NCBI GenBank assembly: GCA_963755375.1
Contig: CAVWKG010000016.1
Coordinates: forward strand, 2,604,001 to 2,668,000
From: Bog-473 sp963755375
Lineage (GTDB): Bacteria; Actinomycetota; Acidimicrobiia; Acidimicrobiales; RAAP-2
Length of the DNA: 64,000 nt
Reading direction: 5' to 3'
Every line of letters starts with the position of its first letter. Position 1 is the first letter of the stretch. Shown piece after piece: positions 24,902 through 34,307 of this stretch. The notes under the pieces are model-generated. The model saw only the letters and a program-made list of their open reading frames with translations, was not told the origin of the DNA and did not search any database. The translations under genes were made by a program, and so were the position numbers.

Positions 24902-25795
24902 TCACCAGGCCAGGACGAGCAGCTCCCCTGCGACGACGTTGAGCCAGCGCGCGGCCGACGACTCGCCGGCCACCACGGCCAGATGCCCGTTGGCGTCGAC
25001 AACGAGCCCGAACTCCCCTTGCTCGAGCTCGCCGAACGCATCGACGCAGCGCAGCTGTACGCCGTCGGGGACGAGCGAGTGCGGCAACCCGTCGGGATCC
25101 GCGCGTCCCGACTCGACGCGGGCCGCCAGCTCGACGCACCCGGTCATGGGGATCCCGGCCACACGGGCATCGGCCACAGTCGCCGCCAGTTGCAGGTTGC
25201 CGAAGCGGTCGACCCAGGTGACCTCGGTGCGCAGGCAGATGCGGCCGTCGTGCAGACGGCCCTCCTCGACCACGCCCCCGATGAGGCGCACCAGCGACGC
25301 CGGGTCGATCAGCTCCCCGAGTTCCTCGAGCGCCGAGCCGGCGCAGAGTGCCGCGGCCGCAGGGGCGAACAGATCGCGCCCGTCGAAGGTCGAGCCCCGG
25401 TCGGGCGGCACCGGGTGGCGCGCCAGCTGCACCAGCCGGGTGACTGGTGCCTCCCCCGCGGCCTCGGCCGCAGCCACGAGCAGTCCATTGTCGGGTCCGA
25501 CGAACGACAAGGACCCGCCCGAGGGCAACTCGACACGGAGGCCGAGGCCGCGGCGCGCGGTGCCGACGCCGGGGTCCACGACGGCGAGCACCACACCAGG
25601 TCCGAGGTGCGGCACCGCCCGCACCAACGTGTGACTCCCGGCCCGCACGTCGAAGGGCGGAATGTGATGGGTCAGGTCGATGACGGTCGTCCCTGGAGCA
25701 CGCGCCGCGATCACCGCGTGGACCACGCCGGCGAACTCGTCCTCCGTGCCGAAATCGGAGAGGAAGAAGACGGTGCGCGGGGGGTCACTCGTCAT
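24902..25795 (-). CDS. DUF62 family SAM hydroxide adenosyltransferase
   Basis: Member of the DUF62 (SAM hydroxide adenosyltransferase / fluorinase-like) family, which cleaves S-adenosylmethionine to adenosine and methionine; about 297 aa. Seen: FFLSDFGTEDEFAGVVHAV at the N-terminus, DLTHHIPPFDVRAGSHTL, the conserved VVDPGVGTARRGL, and FVGPDNGLL. Start is ATG at 25795 (an adjacent GTG at 25798 is equivalent). It follows proC after a gap of nine bases and is probably cotranscribed with it. No fluorinase-specific loop was recognised. Confidence 0.85.
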   Translation of the reverse strand: MTSDPPRTVFFLSDFGTEDEFAGVVHAVIAARAPGTTVIDLTHHIPPFDVRAGSHTLVRAVPHLGPGVVLAVVDPGVGTARRGLGLRVELPSGGSLSFVGPDNGLLVAAAEAAGEAPVTRLVQLARHPVPPDRGSTFDGRDLFAPAAAALCAGSALEELGELIDPASLVRLIGGVVEEGRLHDGRICLRTEVTWVDRFGNLQLAATVADARVAGIPMTGCVELAARVESGRADPDGLPHSLVPDGVQLRCVDAFGELEQGEFGLVVDANGHLAVVAGESSAARWLNVVAGELLVLAW

Positions 25796-25804
25796 CACTG
25801 GCGC

Positions 25805-26620
25805 TCAGCGCTGCAGGTTGCGCGATCGTTCGGTGGCGGCCGCGACCGCCTCCATGAAGGCCGAACGCACGGCGCGGGCCTCCAGCGTGCGGACACCCGC
25901 CGCCGTCGTGCCCGCCGGGGAGGTGACCATGGCGCGCAGCGCCTCGGGGTCGCGGCCCGTCTCGTGCAGGAGGGCGGCCGAGCCGTGCATCGTCTCGACC
26001 ACGAGGGTCCGGCTCACCTCGCGGGTGAGGCCCATCTGGACGCCCGCCTCCACGAGGGCCTCGGCGACGAGGAAGAAGTAGGCCGGACCCGATCCCGAGA
26101 GCCCGGTCACCGCATCGAGCTGGCGCTCGGGCAGCCGCACGACCGTCCCGACCGCCGACAGCACCTCTTCGGCCCAGGCCAGGTCGCGCGAGGAGGCGAA
26201 GGACCCGCCCGAGATCGCCGTCACCCCGGCACCGACGAGGGCGGGAGTGTTGGGCATGGCCCGCACCACTGCGGGCTCGCCACCGAGCGCGGCCTCCAGG
26301 CGGGCGCACGGGACGCCCGCCACGATGGAGAGCACCCGGGTCACCCCGGTACCCCCGAGGGAGCGGCAGGCCCCTTCGGCCACGTCGGGTTTCACCGCCA
26401 GCACGGCCCCGGCGATGCGCTCGCCGCCGGCACCCAGGACGCCGGCCTCGGGGGCGGCGAGGGTGCGGACCCCCGGGAACTCCGCGGCCAGCTCCTCCCG
26501 GCGTTCGGCCTCCGGCTCCACCACGATCAGTTCGGCCGCGGCGGCCCACCCCGACCGGAGCAAGCCCCCGAGAAGGGCGCCGCCCATCTTCCCGCCGCCG
26601 ACAATGAGCAGGTTCGACAC
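25805..26620 (-). CDS. proC: Pyrroline-5-carboxylate reductase
   Basis: Last step of proline synthesis, NAD(P)H-dependent; 271 aa, normal length. Rossmann motif LLIVGGGKMGGALLGGLL at the N-terminus, AVKPDVAEGACR, RAMPNTPALVGAGVTA, and the signature DAVTGLSGSGPAYFFLVAEAL are all present. Start is GTG at 26620. Occurrence of proC in the mshA-hem neighbourhood is typical of actinobacteria. Confidence 0.95.
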   Translation of the reverse strand: MSNLLIVGGGKMGGALLGGLLRSGWAAAAELIVVEPEAERREELAAEFPGVRTLAAPEAGVLGAGGERIAGAVLAVKPDVAEGACRSLGGTGVTRVLSIVAGVPCARLEAALGGEPAVVRAMPNTPALVGAGVTAISGGSFASSRDLAWAEEVLSAVGTVVRLPERQLDAVTGLSGSGPAYFFLVAEALVEAGVQMGLTREVSRTLVVETMHGSAALLHETGRDPEALRAMVTSPAGTTAAGVRTLEARAVRSAFMEAVAAATERSRNLQR

Positions 26621-26726
26621 GAGCGCGACGATACCGAGCGCGGGGGCCGCGCGTTTTCGAGCCGCGCCGCACCGGGTGCGTGTCCCGGCCCACCGAGCGC
26701 ACCCCGCCCGAGGGAGCAGACCCGCG

Positions 26727-27218
26727 TCAGCGGCGGGGCCGCCGGCGGTAGGTCGAGGGATGGGCCATGGTCATGGCCGTCGGGAAGTGCTCGTCGGTGT
26801 AGAGGACGGACGAGCCGGCAATGCGGTCGAGCTCGTCGTCGTCGACCTGGCGTGCGGGCACCCGGCCCATCAGGTACACGGCGTCCTCGGGTCCGAGGGC
26901 GAACCACATGCCGAAGAGGTGGGCGTTGCGGCGCAGCAGGTAGGCGAAGACGTCGGCCTGGTTGGTCTCCGGCGCCGGCATGAACTGGGCCTCGAAGTGC
27001 AGTGTGCGCTGCTTGAGCGTGAACCACACCGTGATGAAGTCCTTCTCGTCACCCTTGAAGCGCAGGTACCAGCGGTACGAGGCCGTCCGGTCCGTCACCT
27101 CCTGGCGTTCGGCCGCCACGAGAAAGCCACCGACGGCCAGCTCCCGCTCCGCCCACGCGTCGATACAGGCCACCGCCGCCGCCATCTCCTCGTCGGCGGG
27201 GAGGTCGACGATCGGCAC
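26727..27218 (-). CDS. YbjN-domain protein
   Basis: A 163-aa protein of the YbjN (type III secretion chaperone-like fold) family. Evidence is the core YRWYLRFKGDEKDFITVWFTLKQRTLHFEAQFMPAPE and the NAHLFGMWFALGPEDAVYLMGR block. In mycobacteria a YbjN-type gene sits directly beside mshA, as here, but the molecular function is not established. Start is ATG at 27218, 27 bases after the mshA stop. Confidence 0.8.
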   Translation of the reverse strand: MPIVDLPADEEMAAAVACIDAWAERELAVGGFLVAAERQEVTDRTASYRWYLRFKGDEKDFITVWFTLKQRTLHFEAQFMPAPETNQADVFAYLLRRNAHLFGMWFALGPEDAVYLMGRVPARQVDDDELDRIAGSSVLYTDEHFPTAMTMAHPSTYRRRPRR

Positions 27219-27245
27219 GGCTCGGGTCGAGCTCGGCGCGCGTGC

Positions 27246-28503
27246 TCAGCTGCACTCGACGAGGCGGCCCGAGGCCAGCTCGTCGTGCAGCTCGACCAAC
27301 GTACGGGCGGCGGCGCGCCAGGTATAGCGGCGAGCCCGCAGCACCGAGGCGGTGGAGAGCCGCTCGGCCGCCAGCGGCTCGTCGAAGACCTTGCGCACGG
27401 CAGTGGCGTAGGCCACGGGGTCGGGTTCGTCCACCAGATAGCCGGTGTGCCCGTGGTCGATCAGCGTGGTCAGTCCACCGACGGCCGAGGCGACGACCGG
27501 CGTCCCGCACGCGGCCGCCTCCAGCGCCACCAGCCCGAACGACTCGGAGCGGCTGGGGACGATGCACACGTCGGCGGCCCGGTAGTACGACGAGAGCAGC
27601 TCGTGGGGCTGGGGCGCAATGAAGTGGACGTGATCGCGCACGCCGCGGGCGTCGGCCACGTCGTGCAGACTCTCCAGCGACTTCTCCCCGTGGGGCCCGC
27701 TCGGACCGCCGACGACGACGAGGCGGGCGGGCTCGCCCCCGCTCTCGCGCAACTCAGCGAGGGTCTCGATGGCGGCGTCGGCGCACTTGAGCGGCTGGAT
27801 CCTCCCGACGAAGAGCAGGAGCCGCCCATCGAGCGGCAGCCCGAGGGCGCGGTCGGGCCTGGGGACGGTGGCCGGGGCCGAAGAACGCATGGTCCACGCC
27901 GGGAGGCACGATACGGATGCGCCCGGGATCGCCGCCGTAGAGCGACGCGATCTGGTCCGCCTCGACGGTGCAGGAGGCCAGCACGGCGTCGGAGCAGTCG
28001 ATGATGGACGCCTCGGCCTCCGCCCTGCGGTGGGGCATGTCGGCCTCGACCTCTTCGGGCATCGACTCCGCCTTGACGCGGTCGAGGGTGTGAAAGGTGC
28101 AGACGAGCGGCAGATTGCGCTCGTGCTTGATCACGTGCCCGGAGAGCCCCGACAGCCAGTAGTTGGCGTGCACCGAGGTGTAGGGCAGCGCGCCGGCCTC
28201 CGGCGCGGCGGCCATGCGTTCGAGCACGCCAGCCGTGAACTCGTCGACCACGGCGGGCAGGGATTCCTTCGGCAGAGCTCGGAGCGGGCCGGCAGGGACA
28301 TGGTGGACCCGCAGGCCGGGCTCGACGTCGACCACGGGCGGCAGATCAGGCGACCAGGCCCTGGTGAACACGTCACAGGCCACGTCCGAGCGGGCCAGAG
28401 CGGAAGTCAGCTCCCGGACGTAGACGTTCATGCCGCCGCCGTCCCCCGTGCCTGGCTGGGCCAGGGGGGACGTGTGGAGGGAAAGGACGGCGAGCCGGCG
28501 CAT
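27246..28503 (-). pseudogene. mshA: D-inositol-3-phosphate glycosyltransferase MshA, interrupted by a single-base frameshift
   Basis: First committed enzyme of mycothiol synthesis: transfers GlcNAc from UDP-GlcNAc to inositol-3-phosphate. The N-terminal frame from 28503 has SPLAQPGTGDGGGMNVYVRE and runs to GVDHAFFGPG. The C-terminal half, in another frame, starts around RALGLPLDGRLLLFVGRIQPLK and includes VCIVPSRSESFGLVALEAAACGTPVVA, the GT4 sugar-nucleotide site. The frames meet near 27855-27895, which contains short C/G runs. Corrected length is about 419 aa, normal for MshA. Sequencing error is the favoured explanation. Confidence 0.9.
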
Positions 28504-28567
28504 GGCGCTCAGAGCCTACCGGTGGCCCCGAAAACCGCTCCGGCCAGGCCTCCGGAGCGCTGCGGGC

Positions 28568-28981
28568 TCAAGCCGTCGTGACACGCTCGGCCGGCCCGGT
28601 TGGGTCCGGCGATTCCTGCTCGCCCCGCTCCTCCGTGTGTTCGCGCCGGAACGAGAGGTAGATCCGGACGAGGGCCTGCTTCTGCTCCTCGCTGATCGAC
28701 TGGTCGGCCATGATCGCCCGCGTCAGGTCGGGCGTCCCCGACGGTGCCTCGAGGATCCCCGCCTGCACGTAGAGCGTCTCGGCGGAGATCCGCAGCGCCT
28801 TGGCGATCTGCTGGAGGATCTCGGCTGACGGCCGGCGTAGGCCGCGCTCGATCTGGCTCAGGTACGGATTGGAGATCCCGGCCAGCTCGGACAGGCGCCG
28901 CAGCGACAGCCGGGCTGATCCCCGCTGCTCACGGATGAAGGACCCCAGATCGAGCCAGCGGTCTTTCGGGTCCGTGCTCAC
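28568..28981 (-). CDS. XRE-family helix-turn-helix transcriptional regulator
   Basis: A 137-aa DNA-binding protein with one Cro/CI-type HTH: LGSFIREQRGSARLSLRRLSELAGISNPYLSQIERGLRRPSAEILQQIAKAL, residues about 10-65. The rest is a short helical domain (LTRAIMADQSISEEQKQALVRIYLSF) and an acidic tail. This arrangement is common in small mycobacterial and streptomycete regulators. Start is GTG at 28981. It is divergent from sodA with a 164-base gap, so it may act on that promoter, but there is no direct evidence. Confidence 0.85.
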   Translation of the reverse strand: MSTDPKDRWLDLGSFIREQRGSARLSLRRLSELAGISNPYLSQIERGLRRPSAEILQQIAKALRISAETLYVQAGILEAPSGTPDLTRAIMADQSISEEQKQALVRIYLSFRREHTEERGEQESPDPTGPAERVTTA

Positions 28982-29074
28982 TCTTGCAAGCGTACCGCCG
29001 GACCGGTCGCGCCGGGGTTGCCGGGCCGACCCGCGGCAGCGGCGGGCGCGGTCGTCCGGGGGTTGAATCCCCGG

Positions 29075-29102
29075 TTGGGATCTGGCCCCCTTCGGGTATG
29101 GT
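29075..29102 (+). promoter_or_regulatory. Candidate sigma-70-type promoter of sodA
   Basis: TTGGGA (29075-29080), a 16-base spacer and TATGGT (29097-29102) lie 44 bases ahead of the sodA start. A GC-rich inverted repeat (CCGGGG/CCCCGG, 29056-29074) precedes it. Assignment is by pattern only. Confidence 0.35.
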
Positions 29103-29145
29103 CCAGCACGCAGCAGCACGACGACCACGACCGAGGAGATCCGCC

Positions 29146-29760
29146 ATGGCCGACTACAGCCTCCCCGACCTGCCGTACGACTACGCCGCCCTGGAGCCTC
29201 ACGTGTCGGCCCAGATCATGGAACTGCATCACGACAAGCACCACGCCGCCTACGTCACGGGGGCCAACCAGACGCTCGAGAAGCTGGCCGCCGCACGCGA
29301 CAAGGACGACTTCGGCGCCATCGTGGGGCTCGAGAAGACGCTGGCCTTCCACATCTCCGGCCACGTGCTCCACTCCATCTTCTGGAAGAACCAGAGTCCC
29401 GACGGTGGCGACAAGCCCGACGGCGCACTCGGATCGGCCATCGACGAGAACTTCGGCTCCTTCGACAAGTTCAAGGCGCAGTTCACCCAGGCCACCTCCA
29501 CGATCCAGGGCTCGGGCTGGGGAGTGCTGGCCTACGAGCCCCTCGCCGGACGCCTCATCGTGGAGCAGGTCTACGACCACCAGAGCAGTGTCGGCCAGAG
29601 CTCGGTCCCCCTCCTCGTCTTCGACGCCTGGGAGCACGCCTTCTACCTGCAGTACAAGAACGTGAAGGCGGACTTCTTCGCCGCCTTGTGGAACGTCGTC
29701 AACTGGCCCGATGTGGCGGGTCGCCTCGACGCCGCCAAGAAGCTCACGATCCCCGGCTGA
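29146..29760 (+). CDS. sodA: Superoxide dismutase (Fe/Mn type)
   Basis: Converts superoxide to hydrogen peroxide and oxygen; 204 aa, normal length. Metal ligands are His in ELHHDKHHAAYV, His in FHISGHVLHSIFW, and Asp/His in FDAWEHAFYLQYKN. Other landmarks are LPDLPYDYAALEPHVS and GSGWGVLAYE. VYDHQSS places His at the second-sphere position where many relatives carry Gln, as in the M. tuberculosis enzyme; metal preference cannot be settled from sequence. Start is ATG at 29146 after GAGGAG. Confidence 0.96.
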   Translation: MADYSLPDLPYDYAALEPHVSAQIMELHHDKHHAAYVTGANQTLEKLAAARDKDDFGAIVGLEKTLAFHISGHVLHSIFWKNQSPDGGDKPDGALGSAIDENFGSFDKFKAQFTQATSTIQGSGWGVLAYEPLAGRLIVEQVYDHQSSVGQSSVPLLVFDAWEHAFYLQYKNVKADFFAALWNVVNWPDVAGRLDAAKKLTIPG

Positions 29761-29832
29761 CGGCTCGGGCCCCGGGCCGGGTGTCCCGCGCGGTGGGCTC
29801 CCCGAAGCGCGTGGCCCGGTGAGCAGGGCCGC

Positions 29833-30021
29833 TCAGGCCAGGGTCAGGTGCTGCTCGCACAGGCGCCGGGTCGGATCACGCTCGAGGTCGGCGTGCAGGA
29901 CGGGCGCTCCGCAGGTCTCGCACTGCCCGTAGGTGCCCTCGCTGAGGCGCTCCAGCGCCCGGTCGACGCCGTCGAGGACGGTTGCGGCCCGGGTCAGTTC
30001 GGATTCGTAGCGCTCCTCCAT
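29833..30021 (-). CDS. Small TraR/DksA-type zinc-finger protein
   Basis: A 62-aa protein consisting of a helix plus a zinc finger: RALERLSEGTYGQCETCGAP then LERDPTRRLCEQH. The pattern C-x2-C ... C-x2-H resembles the DksA/TraR finger with the last Cys replaced by His. Such proteins often act on RNA polymerase or as small regulators. Start is ATG at 30021. It is convergent with sodA and divergent from the large PP2C gene. The open frame extends upstream with no coding character. Confidence 0.75.
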   Translation of the reverse strand: MEERYESELTRAATVLDGVDRALERLSEGTYGQCETCGAPVLHADLERDPTRRLCEQHLTLA

Positions 30022-30163
30022 GGTCGTGCAGGGTAGCGTCGGAGTCAGGCCCGGCGGGGACGAACCACCGACAAGGCAGAGTCCCAGCTTGTGTAGGGGT
30101 TGCGGCGCCGGGCGTATGGCAACCGGTATGCAAGGCCCACATCCTGCGGGGGGAGAGCCGACG

Positions 30164-32857
30164 GTGAACACGCGTGACGTCGAGACGCTGATGCCCGCCG
30201 GGGCGCGCCGATTCCCGGCCGCACCCTCGTCGGTCCGGCAGGCACGCGGGTTCCTGCTCGGGAGACTGCCCCAGGCCTGCGACGACGCGGTGGACGTGCT
30301 CGCGTTGGTGCTGTCCGAGCTGGCCACCAATGCCGTGCAACACGCCGCCAGCGAGTTCGAGGTGGCGGTGTGGGTCGCCCCCGACGGCAGCCGTGTGCGC
30401 GTCGAGGTCATCGACGACGGAGCCGGCTACCCGACCCCCCAGGACCCGAGCCCGGATGCACCGCATGGGCGAGGTCTGCACATCGTGCGCAAGCTGGCCG
30501 ACGCCTGGGGCATCGAGATGCAGCGCGACCGGCCCGGCAAGACGGTGTGGTTCTCGGTGCCATTGAGAGCGGCGGGCGGCGCAGCGCCGGGAACCCGCCC
30601 CGAGGAGCGGCTCGGAGACGAGCGGACTCGTGATGACGAGAGTTCCGCCGCCCCGGCCCCGGTCCCCGCGATGGCGGCGCGGAGCGAGCCCGCGTGGCCC
30701 GTCAAGGGGGTGCGCACGGTGCTCGACGGGCTGCGCGACGCCGTCGTGGCGACGGACGAGCAGGGGGTGATCCGCTACGTCAACATCTCGGCGGAAGATC
30801 TCCTGGGGTGGCCCCGCGGATCCCTCGTCGGCCGGCCGGTCTTGGACCTCGTGCCCGAGTCTCTCGCCGCGACGATGCGCAAGGGCTACGAGGAGTTCCT
30901 CCACACCCGGGCCAACGATCTCGTCGGGCGCCGGCTCGACGCGGTGCTCAAGCGGGCCGACGGATCGGACGTCAACGCCGAGTTGGTCATGAGCATCTTC
31001 GACCATCCGCTCGCCGGCCGGGTGGTCGTGGGCATCCTCCGCCCCCGCGACGAGAGGAAGCTGCAGCGCTGGTCGGAGCTGACCAGTGAGCTCCTCGAGA
31101 TCCTCGCTGATGCCCCGATCGACGAACCCCCGGCCGAGCGACTCCTCTCCACCCTCGGCCGGCGCCTCGATTGGGACGTGACCGCGTTGTGGACGCTCTC
31201 GGCCAACCAGGAACTTGTCTGCCGACACGTGTGGACGCGCACGCCGACCGTGGCGCCGGCCTTCGCGCGGGAGAAGGAGGCGGATCCGGCCAGCAGTGAC
31301 GGTCTCCCCCGGTGGGTCATGGAGCACGGCCAACCCCTGTGGGTACCCGATATCGCCACCGACCGGCGCTTCATGACGGATGCGCTGGAGAAGGACGGGC
31401 TGCAGAGCGCGTACGCATTCCCGGTCCGCTACCACGGCGCGTGTGTCGGAATCGTCAAGATGCTGAGCCGTCACCCGCGCGAGCGTGACCCCTCGGTGGT
31501 CGAGCTCATGGATGCGGTCGGCGAAAATCTGGGGGAGTTGCTGCACGCGTCGGCCCAGGCGACCGAACGCCAGCAATTGGTCGAGGAGCTGCTCGAGGCC
31601 CGGCGGCGCAACGAGTTCCTCCTCCTGGCGACCCAGGTCCTCTCCGAAGTGGTCGACTACCGCGAGATGGTGGAGCGCCTCGCCCAGGTCTCGGTCCCGG
31701 TGATGGCCGACCTGTGCCTGATCGACATCGAGGACGAGGACGGCCAGATGAGGAGGATGGCGGCCTGGCACGCGGACCCGGACAAGCGGGCGCTCACCGA
31801 GGAGCTGCGCACCTCCTACCCGCCCGAGACCGGTGGCGTCCACCCGGCCGTGCAGGTCATGCGCAGCGGCCGGTCGATGTGGAGCGCCGAGATGGACGAC
31901 CAGTTCCTGCGGGCGACCAGCCGCGACGAGCGCCACTTCGCCATCCTCAAGACACTCGGCTTCACCTCGTACGTCACCGTGCCACTCCGCCTACGCGACG
32001 AAGAGGTCCTCGGCACCGTGACCCTCGTCTCCGCTGGGTCGGGCCGCCGCTTCTCCGAGAAGGACCTCGGCCTGGCCGAGCAGCTGGCCAATCAAGTCAG
32101 CTCCGTCGTGATCCGCGCCCGCGCCTTTGACCGCGAACGCAGGATCTCCCACGAGCTGCAGAAGCACCTGCTGCCCGACGCCATCCCTTCCATCGAGGGA
32201 TGGGACGTGGCCGCCCGCTACCGGCCCGCGGCCGTCGGCGTCGAGGTGGGCGGCGACTGGTACGACGTCGTCCCGATCAGCGAGCACCTCGTTGCCCTCG
32301 TCGTCGGCGACGTGGAGGGCCACGACCTCGGCGCGGCGAGGATCATGAGCCGGCTGCGCCACACCCTCGGCCTGCTCCTGTTGGAGGAGCGGGCTCCGGG
32401 CAAGGCGCTCCAGCGACTCAACAGGGTCTCCATGGCCGGAGTCGCCGGGCGGCTGACCACCGCATTGATCGGCGTCCTCAACATCAGGACCGGGTCGATC
32501 GCGCTCTCGTCGGCCGGGCACCCGTCTCCGGTGCGGGTCGAGGCGGGCCAGGCCGTCGAGCTCCCAGTCCCCCCGGGGCCGCCGCTGGGCGTCCAGCACT
32601 GCCACTACAAGGACCACGAGTTCCTCCTGGACCGGGGATGCCTGGTGATGTTCACCGACGGCCTGGTCGAGCGGCGTGGCAGCCACCTCGATGAGCGTCT
32701 CGCGCTGCTCGAATCCTCGCTGCGTACCTCGCCGAGCAACGAACCCAGCGTGGTGGCGGACTTCGTCATTGACGCCATGACGGCCGATGAGCGGCGGACC
32801 GACGACATCGTCGTGCTCACGGCACGACGGCACGTGGGCGATCCCGGCGTCATCTGA
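30164..32857 (+). CDS. Multidomain sensor: HATPase-PAS-GAF-GAF-PP2C (RsbW/RsbU-like) protein
   Basis: 897-aa cytoplasmic signalling protein combining both partner-switch activities. Domains: an anti-sigma-type HATPase (residues about 25-130) with ELATNAVQHA, DDGAG and GRGLHIV boxes; a PAS domain (182-290); GAF domains at about 310-460 and 485-650; and a SpoIIE-type PP2C phosphatase (660-895) with GGDWYD, VGDVEGHD, SSAGHPSPV, FTDGLVERR and TDDIVVL, so the metal-binding Asp residues are intact. It probably dephosphorylates a STAS-type antagonist, with the HATPase acting as kinase or anti-sigma factor. Start GTG 30164 follows a GGGGAGAG; the in-frame ATG at 30128 is the alternative. Confidence 0.88.
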   Translation: MNTRDVETLMPAGARRFPAAPSSVRQARGFLLGRLPQACDDAVDVLALVLSELATNAVQHAASEFEVAVWVAPDGSRVRVEVIDDGAGYPTPQDPSPDAPHGRGLHIVRKLADAWGIEMQRDRPGKTVWFSVPLRAAGGAAPGTRPEERLGDERTRDDESSAAPAPVPAMAARSEPAWPVKGVRTVLDGLRDAVVATDEQGVIRYVNISAEDLLGWPRGSLVGRPVLDLVPESLAATMRKGYEEFLHTRANDLVGRRLDAVLKRADGSDVNAELVMSIFDHPLAGRVVVGILRPRDERKLQRWSELTSELLEILADAPIDEPPAERLLSTLGRRLDWDVTALWTLSANQELVCRHVWTRTPTVAPAFAREKEADPASSDGLPRWVMEHGQPLWVPDIATDRRFMTDALEKDGLQSAYAFPVRYHGACVGIVKMLSRHPRERDPSVVELMDAVGENLGELLHASAQATERQQLVEELLEARRRNEFLLLATQVLSEVVDYREMVERLAQVSVPVMADLCLIDIEDEDGQMRRMAAWHADPDKRALTEELRTSYPPETGGVHPAVQVMRSGRSMWSAEMDDQFLRATSRDERHFAILKTLGFTSYVTVPLRLRDEEVLGTVTLVSAGSGRRFSEKDLGLAEQLANQVSSVVIRARAFDRERRISHELQKHLLPDAIPSIEGWDVAARYRPAAVGVEVGGDWYDVVPISEHLVALVVGDVEGHDLGAARIMSRLRHTLGLLLLEERAPGKALQRLNRVSMAGVAGRLTTALIGVLNIRTGSIALSSAGHPSPVRVEAGQAVELPVPPGPPLGVQHCHYKDHEFLLDRGCLVMFTDGLVERRGSHLDERLALLESSLRTSPSNEPSVVADFVIDAMTADERRTDDIVVLTARRHVGDPGVI

Positions 32858-32901
32858 GCCGCCGGGTACCGCTGGACGCCGGCACTTCGTATTGTGACGG
32901 C

Positions 32902-34299
32902 GTGCAGAGGGAGGAAGCCGTGGCGCCGCTCGTCGGTGCCCACATACCGGTTCCCTGCCTCGACGGAGTCGAACGTCCCTACCGCGACCTCGACTGCGCC
33001 GCCTCGACGCCCGCCCTGCAGTCCGTGGCCGACAGGATCAACGAGTTCCTGCCCTGGTACTCGAGCGTGCACCGCGGCGCGGGCTACAAATCGCGGCGCG
33101 CCACTGCGGCCTACGAGGAAGCCCGCGCGAGCGTGCACCGCTTCGCCCGGCGTCCGGCCGACGGCGACGATGTCGTGGTCCTGGTACGCAACACCACCGA
33201 GGCCATCAACCACCTGGCCTACCGGCTGAGGCTGGGCCCCGACGACGTGGTGGCCACCACGGTGGTCGAGCACCACGCCAACCTGCTCCCCTGGGCGCGG
33301 GTGGCGACACGGCGCTGGGTGGAGTGTGGCACGGCCGGCACCTTCGCCACGGCCGACGTGGTGAAGGTCCTCGAGGACGGTCGCCCACCGGCGCTGTTGG
33401 CGCTCACGGGAGCCTCCAATGTCACCGGCTGGCTGCCCCCCGTGGAGGAGATCTGCGCGGAGGCGCACGCACGCGGCGTGCCTGTCCTGCTCGATGCGGC
33501 ACAGCTGGCGCCGCATCGCCCCCTGCCAGACGGACCGGACTTCGTGGCCTTCAGCGGCCACAAGCTCTATGCGCCCTTCGGTGCCGGCGCGCTCATCGGG
33601 CCGCGGCGGGTCTTCGAAGAAGGGGATCCCTTCCTCGCCGGCGGCGGCGCCGTCGACCTGGTCGACCTGGACGAGGTGATCTGGACGGATCCCCCCGAGC
33701 GCGAGGAGGCGGGCTCGCCCAATGTCGTCGGCGCGGTGGCCTTCGGCACGGCGATGGACGAGCTGGAGCGGATCGGCTGGCAGACCATCCACGCGCACGA
33801 AGAAGCGCTGTCGACGCGGTTGTACGACGGACTGCGGGCCATCGACGGCGTGCGCGTCCTCGGACCATGGTCCGCGTCCGGCGCGCGCGATGGGCTCGCC
33901 GTGGCGACCTTCACCATGGACGGGATGCACCACGCCCTGGTGGCGGCCCGGCTGAGCGCGGAATTCGGGATCGGCGTGCGGCACGGGTGCTTCTGCGCGC
34001 ACCCCTACCTGATCCGCCTGCTCGGCGTCGGCCGCGCCGGCGTGGACCAGGCGCGCGCGGCCGTGCAGCGAGGCGACCGTCGCGCGATACCCGGTGCAGT
34101 ACGGGCCAGCTGCGGGCTCGGCACCTCCGATGACGACGTGGATGCGCTGCTCGACGCGCTGCGTGCGCTGGCGGCCGGCGAGCCGCCCCCCGTCCGCTAC
34201 GTGCAGGACGATGTCACCGGCGATTTCTGGCCGGAAGGCGACGCCGCGGGATGGAGCGTGGCCGACCGCCCGGCCGGCGCCGCGTGCGCGCGGGGCTGA
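32902..34299 (+). CDS. Class V aminotransferase, cysteine desulfurase (SufS)-like
   Basis: PLP-dependent enzyme of 465 aa, related to SufS/CsdA desulfurases. Seen: the PLP-binding region LLDAAQLAPHRPL, the Schiff-base Lys in FVAFSGHKLYAPFGAGALIG, VVATTVVEHHANLLPW, and HGCFCAHPYLIRLL with Cys residues at the position of the catalytic Cys region. No suf genes lie nearby, so the sulfur acceptor is unknown and related activities such as selenocysteine lyase are possible. Start is GTG at 32902. The C-terminal extension (DDVTGDFWPEGDAAGW) goes beyond the core fold. Confidence 0.82.
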   Translation: MQREEAVAPLVGAHIPVPCLDGVERPYRDLDCAASTPALQSVADRINEFLPWYSSVHRGAGYKSRRATAAYEEARASVHRFARRPADGDDVVVLVRNTTEAINHLAYRLRLGPDDVVATTVVEHHANLLPWARVATRRWVECGTAGTFATADVVKVLEDGRPPALLALTGASNVTGWLPPVEEICAEAHARGVPVLLDAAQLAPHRPLPDGPDFVAFSGHKLYAPFGAGALIGPRRVFEEGDPFLAGGGAVDLVDLDEVIWTDPPEREEAGSPNVVGAVAFGTAMDELERIGWQTIHAHEEALSTRLYDGLRAIDGVRVLGPWSASGARDGLAVATFTMDGMHHALVAARLSAEFGIGVRHGCFCAHPYLIRLLGVGRAGVDQARAAVQRGDRRAIPGAVRASCGLGTSDDDVDALLDALRALAAGEPPPVRYVQDDVTGDFWPEGDAAGWSVADRPAGAACARG

Positions 34300-34307
34300 G
34301 CGCACCC

